Made by a program: the position numbers and the translations under genes. Positions 41,261 to 64,000 of a DNA stretch of 64,000 nt are shown here, one piece after another. The stretch comes from Rhea pennata (taxonomy: Eukaryota > Chordata > Aves > Rheiformes > Rheidae): the NCBI RefSeq assembly GCF_028389875.1, contig NC_084682.1, positions 4,288,001 to 4,352,000 of the forward strand, written 5' to 3'. Within the stretch, counting starts at the first letter, position 1, and each line of letters starts with the position of its first letter. The notes beneath the pieces were generated by a model, which was not told the DNA's origin, searched no databases, and saw only the letters and a list, made by a program, of their open reading frames with translations.

Positions 41261-44200
41261 CAGCAACCTGTAATCAACGTGGCTGGTGCGACCAGGAATT
41301 AACCTTGACGAAGCGCTTGTGCGGGATACAGCCCGAAAATGCAGGAAAAGGAGCTGAGAAACAGCTGGGCTCATTCCAGTGAAAAATAACCCTGCTCCAG
41401 CCTCTTTTCTTAAGAAACATGAGGTGGTTTGAAAATTACTCCGTGGTTGCTCCGTGCAGTTTGCAGGGCAGGCCAAGCCCCCAGGCACCCTCAAGGAGGC
41501 AACACAGTTACTACGGATGCTTCACGTCCCCACGTGCCTTAAACCCCACTAAATCCCCGCTTGTTGCCCCCACGCCACCCACCCGCACCACGACCCCGAA
41601 GCTCTTCCCCGGACACCCGTGGGGCCGGAGCTGCCCACTGCGCCGCCTCCCACCCGCTTCGCCTTTCCCCACCCCGAAAATGCAGCAGTCGCCTTTGGTG
41701 AGGGTTAGGCAGCGTCGCTAACGCCTCTCGAGCTGCGGCTGAGCCGGCACTTTCAGAGCAGCGCGCTAGCACTACCCTGCGCCTCGGGACGCAGCGACGT
41801 GCCCTGACGCACCCTCTGCAGCCGGCGAACCCAAGGGACCTTCTGCAGAACAGGGAGCTTGTTTTTACCCGTGTTTTTCAGAGCAGCTGTTTTCCAAAAT
41901 CTGTTCTTCTGGGTGTAAAGTTTTCACCCTTCAGCCTGCGGATTTTCATGCCGCAGCAGTGCGCCTCGTGCTTGCTATCACACGTGCGGAAGGCAAATGC
42001 CCCAGGTCCCTGTTCCTCCTAGCAGCCAGCTATTCCTGCGCCGTGCTTTAGGAGGAACACTTACCTGGATGCGCAGGAATGGGAAGGCAGCAGCATGCTG
42101 GCGTCCAGGGGAAAACAGTCCCTTTCGGTCCTTGTCAGGGACATCTTTTAGCCAATTATGGACAGGAAACTGGCTGAGGAGTTTCAAGTCTTGTGAAGTA
42201 TCAGCTGAGTCTGGACCGGCTGGGCGAGACGTGGATTTTGGGGAAGTCCGGGATCCTGAGCGAGGAGGAAGACTACCCGGAGTGAACCCAGCAAAACACA
42301 AGGTCAGCAGCACGCGCCGCTCACCTAGAAGCTGCCAGCATTTTCTGTTTTTACTCAGTCACTAACAAATAATAAAGAAGGGAACTATTTATGGGAAAGT
42401 AATTGCACTCCAGGGGAATCAGGAGGTAAGCAGTGCTGGCGGTGCTCTCCTCTCCAGGGCTGTACTTGCAGCAGCTGGAGACACTACCGAGAACCTCCCC
42501 CTCCGTTCCTGGCAGCCCGTGGCTCTAGCTCTCCTCCTGGAGCCAGTTAACAAGGCTGTGGCCAGACTCCTGCCCCGCACGGGGCTGCAGAACCGGCCTC
42601 GCCCGGCTCCCAGAAGCGCCCAGCAGAGCCTGGGGAAGGGGTTCGGAGCATGAGCCGCACAGGACGTGGTTGCATCAGTCCGCCGAATAAGGCGGCTAAT
42701 CAATAAGCGCTTTCTGCTCACATTGTCTCCACAGAGCTTCAGGTTTTTAGCTCGGCTGACTAACAGTCCTCAACTTCTGCTTCAACATCTGCTTCGTCCA
42801 GAGCTCTAAGTGTTTTCCGACTTGTGTATCACAAGTCATACAAAGCGAGACGATGCACAGCGAGACGAGCAGATACAGAGGCCTGAGCATCACTCGATCA
42901 TAACGGCGGCTACAAAACATTAACAACAGGGAGACGTTTTAGGAGTCCTGTGTGAATAAATGCAGCTCAGTTCATTTATGGCATCACTTGTTTTGAAAGC
43001 TGTGGCTGATCTCACATTTGTGAGAACATGGTACTGTAGTACCGAGCCATGATCTGTGGGCTGCATTGTAGCCATAGCTGGAGCAATGGACAATGTGAAA
43101 GCCACACAAGAAACAATGCAAGCGATTGGCACAAAGACTGCAGCGAGGCTCAGCAGCACCACTGGCATTCAGCTGGCTTTCAGCCCAAGAGGAGGGGGGA
43201 GTCTGCCAGATACAAAAGGCTATTGAAAAGGTGTTTGTCCGACGAAGCAGTGCCAAGACTTAGACAGACTGGTCTGCAACTGACTTACGGACCTCAGGAA
43301 AGGGGTTGCTGAGATATGCCTTGCTGCTCTACAGAACAGAGGAGCTCAGCATGCAACTAAAACCACAGCTAGGGCTACTGCTCAGGCTGGACAGGAAAGC
43401 TCAGGATGAAAGATTTTCCTCAAGACTTGAAAGACACCCCAGCCGTTCAGAAAAAAGACAGTTGCAGGCAGAGGTCAGATAGGAGAAAAAGTCCCAAGGA
43501 TCAAAATTAAAGGCAAAAAAAGAAAAGCAGCAGAAGCAGGAGTGAGAAAGGAAGCAGGTCACAAGCCAGCTTTCGTGAGTATCGAAACGCCAGCAAGCTT
43601 TGAAAGCAGCAGTGTCCAGCTTTACTTGCTCTGGAAGAGCAAAAAAGCTTCCCTCTTCAGGGCAGCTGGCTGTCACACTGCACTGCACTGCACTATCCAC
43701 GGAGCACAACAACGGTTACCGCCTCTGAACCCGGAGGGACAACGGTCATACCTTGATGTTGCTGTACAAGAAAGTGGCAAGAAGCGTTACAGAACCTGGC
43801 AAATCCGAGGAGCAACTTCTCACATCTCAACTGAAAAATGCTTCTCAAAGTAATACATAAGACCTTGGCTGCAAGTTAACTTGATTTCATCATCTGAGGA
43901 AGGAGTGAGGATTCAACTTCCTGCTTAAAGGAGGGGGGAAAAAAAGCACTTGTCAATCAAAATGTCTCAGATTCCTTCTTGGACACTATATACTACAGAG
44001 AGTCAAAACATGGAAGCACGGAACACAGTGCTCTTGAGTAGAGGCTATGGAGTTTAGCTAGAAACGCAGTACATTAAATTTTTCCTTTCAAGTTCTCTTT
44101 CAAAAGGCTGAAAAGCATTTGGTAGAAATGAGCACCTGCTGCTCAGTGCGGAGAGCTGAAGACAGAGGAGAGCTTCAGGACCATTGTGGAGTGAGTTTAT

Positions 44201-45110
44201 GCAAAAAGACAGGCCATGAACATTGGTCTCCTCCTCCTGAAAACAGCAAACAAGAATAGCCCTTTTCTCCTCCTCCTGCTTGTACAGCTGGAGTCTCGCT
44301 GGCAGAAGGAGAATGAGCTTGAAGCCTGGAAAAAGGCAGAAAAAAGTGAGTTCTTGGGAAAAGCACCCTATCTCCCACACTTGCATGTTAAGGCTTTTGC
44401 TTTGTTCCTAGATTCACGTTCAGATATTTCATTAGCATTCCCTGCTCACTGCCTCCTCATCTTCTTTTACCATGATGTGCCAGCGTGTTTTTTTTTTTTT
44501 TTTTTTAAACAACAGATTGAAAAAATTAATAGTACAGCTAAGAGAACAACAGCTATGTTCCAGCTATCACAGCACAGCTCTCAGCTGGGGAGAGGATGTT
44601 AGCTACAAGCTGGACAAAGCCTGGTTTTTGTAAGACTCAAATAAAAATTGTAACTTACTGCCAGTTTTTGTCAATTAGCTGGGTATGCGCTGTTTTGGCA
44701 GCCAGGACAGCTCGGCTCCTCTTTGTTAGAGGCAGCAAATAAGCACCTCGCGGAAAGAACGTACAGCCGCTACCCAGGAACCTGCTCACTGTGTCTGCTT
44801 TCAGATCCAAGTTAAAAACAAAACAAAACAGGCAGGGTAAACCGTCTTCCTAAAGCAAATGAAAACAAACTCAGGGATGCCTTGTGCTGGAACCCAATTT
44901 TCTCCAGAAAGACACTCAAGTGAGTTGCCCCCTCCTGCCCTCATGGTAGGTCCAGCTGCTAAGGAGAGCGTCTCTTGACCAGTAGCAGATTTAGTCTCCA
45001 GGGAACATTCAACAACTAATGTATATGGGCAAGACTTTTTTTTTCTTTTTTTTTTTTAATTAACACAACTGGTCTTTGGTTACAGAGAGAAACAAACTCA
45101 TTTTTACTGT
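41260..45110. other. Gene-free interval between ALDH3A2 promoter and ULK2 3' end
   Basis: No exon of a recognised family was found on either strand. It contains a T-run of 19 at 44488-44506 and otherwise ordinary sequence. An ALDH3A1 gene, present next to ULK2 in mammals, was not seen here. Confidence 0.45.
44488..44506 (-). repeat. Poly(T) tract of 19 bases
   Basis: A homopolymer run of 19 T on the plus strand (A on the minus strand). No retroposon body was recognised beside it. Confidence 0.85.
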
Positions 45111-46871
45111 AGAAACACTTCTAGTGTCAATATTTATTTTACCTTAATATACATTTATACAGGCCATAATAAAAAGGCTATTACGCAACAGTTCAGTGAG
45201 TTATTACCTAGTTTCAATAATGCATGCAATTACAAAGGAGAGGTAGAAACACCGTATTAAAGACCTAAAAATACAAACATTATATAAACAAACACTTTCA
45301 AATTAACTGTTGGAATTTCATACAGATAAATAAGGTAAAAAGTACATTACTCTGTCAAAGTAAAAGAAACGCATGGTTATCCAAACACTGAAACAATGTT
45401 TTGATGAGAAAGCCCTGTACAATTTTGTCAAATAGTTCAGACCACTGTGTTTAAGAGGATTAAAATGATTTTGTCCTGGAGAATGGTTTATTCAAGTATT
45501 CAAGCAGTTGAGTAACAAAAGAGTCCCAAAAATGAAGTATAGGAACCATTTCCAGAGAAGCTGATCTGCCTAAATACTTTGCAAAACTATTCTGATGATC
45601 CCATGGGATGCTTGAAATGATAACGCCTATAAGGCTAAATGAAGCTTCCCACCTCTCCCTCAAAATGCACACAAAATAATCCTGATTTTTCACACGCTGC
45701 ATGTAGAAATTCTACATCAACCTATCAGCATCCCAAATCCCAACATTTTTTTTCCGTTTTTGCATGGCTCCTTGCAGAACCTCTCGTTTTACAGTATTCA
45801 TTATAATACTGCCCAAACGACAAACTACAGAGAACTGTCATTATACCCCTAGAGACTGCAGGCATTAATGCACATACCGCATGCACAAAGGATGCAACCA
45901 AATCTATATAAAAAGCAAACAACCAGCAACTCAAAACATTTCTATTACTGAGAAAGTCCAGAGCAGTAGTTACTCAAGTATTAGACAAATAGGTATAAAA
46001 TGGAAAGTTTCACATGAATACAAGTTTTTACAGTTTGTTTGAAAGTCTTCTAGAAGCTACATTTGAAATTCTTAAAAGAATTTTATGTACACTGAAATGA
46101 AATTCAGCCAAGTCCATTGTGCCTTCTTTCTTCTTTTTTTTTTTTTAAATACAGTTTCTTCAAAAATGAATATACAGTCACTTTAGTAAATTAGTGCAAA
46201 ACAGTGTTTTGGAAGAAGATCATCAAATTGTATCCACATCAGCTGAAAACCCACTGGGGATTCTGCACAGATGGAGCACATTTTCTTCCATTACCATCCT
46301 TCCACCATGTAAAGAAGTGCTTCTCATCATCCCTTCATATGACAAGCTGAGTCAAGGTCACAACATAAGAGCTCAGATCCAAGCCAGCTTAGCTCCAAAA
46401 GCTTCAAACAGCACTTGTACATGGCTAGGATTTCCCAGATTCACTCAGCCACTTTTTCATGACAATTTATAAATATTTCCACAAATATTTGAGGGAATCT
46501 TCTGAGAAATGTCTTTAGGTACCTGATGCAGAAGGATCCACTCTCTATATACCTAACAAGGAAAAAGCCCCTGTTGTTCAAGTCAAAGCACGCATATAAG
46601 AATCAGTCTGAAGACAGATTCTCTTAAATTCTGCTGCTAGGGAAGGGAAAAAAAAGAGCTGCTGGATCAGTAAGGCAGGTTTCCTACAGGTGTACTTTTG
46701 GAATTTCTCCTCTTTGAATATGCTGCTGTTTCTTTGGTAGTCACCACAGAAATGTAAGAATCATCTTCCACATGGGGCAGAACAAGGACAACAATTAAGC
46801 TGCAGTGAAAAAAAGTGCAGTATCACTGATGTGGTCCCTTATGTTCTCACCATCTGGTCCTTGGGATATTC
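45111..46871 (-). other. ULK2: ULK2 3' untranslated region
   Basis: AT-rich sequence between the ULK2 stop codon (46874-46872) and minus-strand AATAAA signals at 45492-45487 and 45138-45133. No further splice signal is needed, so it reads as the terminal-exon 3' UTR of up to about 1.76 kb. Its end is set by the distal signal and is an inference. Confidence 0.6.
45133..45138 (-). terminator. Distal polyadenylation signal of ULK2
   Basis: A minus-strand AATAAA about 1.73 kb after the stop codon. A second AATAAA at 45492-45487 could give a shorter 3' UTR. Confidence 0.5.

Positions 46872-64000
<17,129 letters not shown>

Noticed and set aside
31356-45110. ALDH3A1 gene next to ULK2 as in mammals
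   Set aside because: Only one complete ALDH3A gene is present and it has the C-terminal membrane anchor typical of ALDH3A2; no second full exon set was seen.

Overview
The window looks like nuclear DNA of a bird, probably from a GC-rich, gene-dense microchromosome. Introns are short, the promoters are strong CpG islands, and there is a retroposon ending in a CR1-type 3' tail. The vertebrate gene families SLC47A, ALDH3A, ULK2 and nucleoredoxin are recognisable exon by exon. I had no alignments or RNA data: exon limits come from reading GT/AG sites, frame continuity and remembered mammalian proteins.

Layout. At 431-748 (minus) lies the first coding exon of a nucleoredoxin-family gene that runs off the left edge, within a CpG island. 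Then come about 7.4 kb without a recognised gene, holding a pair of 63-bp inverted repeats about 1 kb apart. SLC47A1 (plus, 8219-19128, 17 exons) and SLC47A2 (plus, 21653-28262, 17 exons) follow in tandem; both read through in frame (562 and 602 codons). Next is a broken partial ALDH3A copy (minus, 29993-31343), then the complete ALDH3A2 (minus, 35770-40250, nine coding exons plus an unresolved short last exon). A 50-bp minisatellite sits just upstream of its promoter. After about 4 kb without a recognised gene come the 3' UTR and last 16 coding exons of ULK2 (minus, 46872-63370). Its kinase-domain exons lie beyond the right edge.

The two SLC47A genes encode proton-coupled organic cation exporters of the plasma membrane. 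ALDH3A2 encodes the membrane-anchored fatty aldehyde dehydrogenase of the ER. ULK2 is an autophagy-initiating kinase. They are neighbours by ancestral linkage (human 17p11.2) and are not a functional operon. Compared with the human order, one inversion of the ALDH3A2-SLC47A2 pair would give the order seen here.

I found no clear novel biological system. The points most worth checking are: a duplicated ALDH3A2 membrane-anchor exon that is almost identical although its flanks have diverged (gene conversion or an alternative last exon); a tRNA-Phe-headed, CR1-tailed SINE; a 93-nt ULK2 exon that I do not recall from mammals; and an Asp replacing a transport-critical Glu in SLC47A1.
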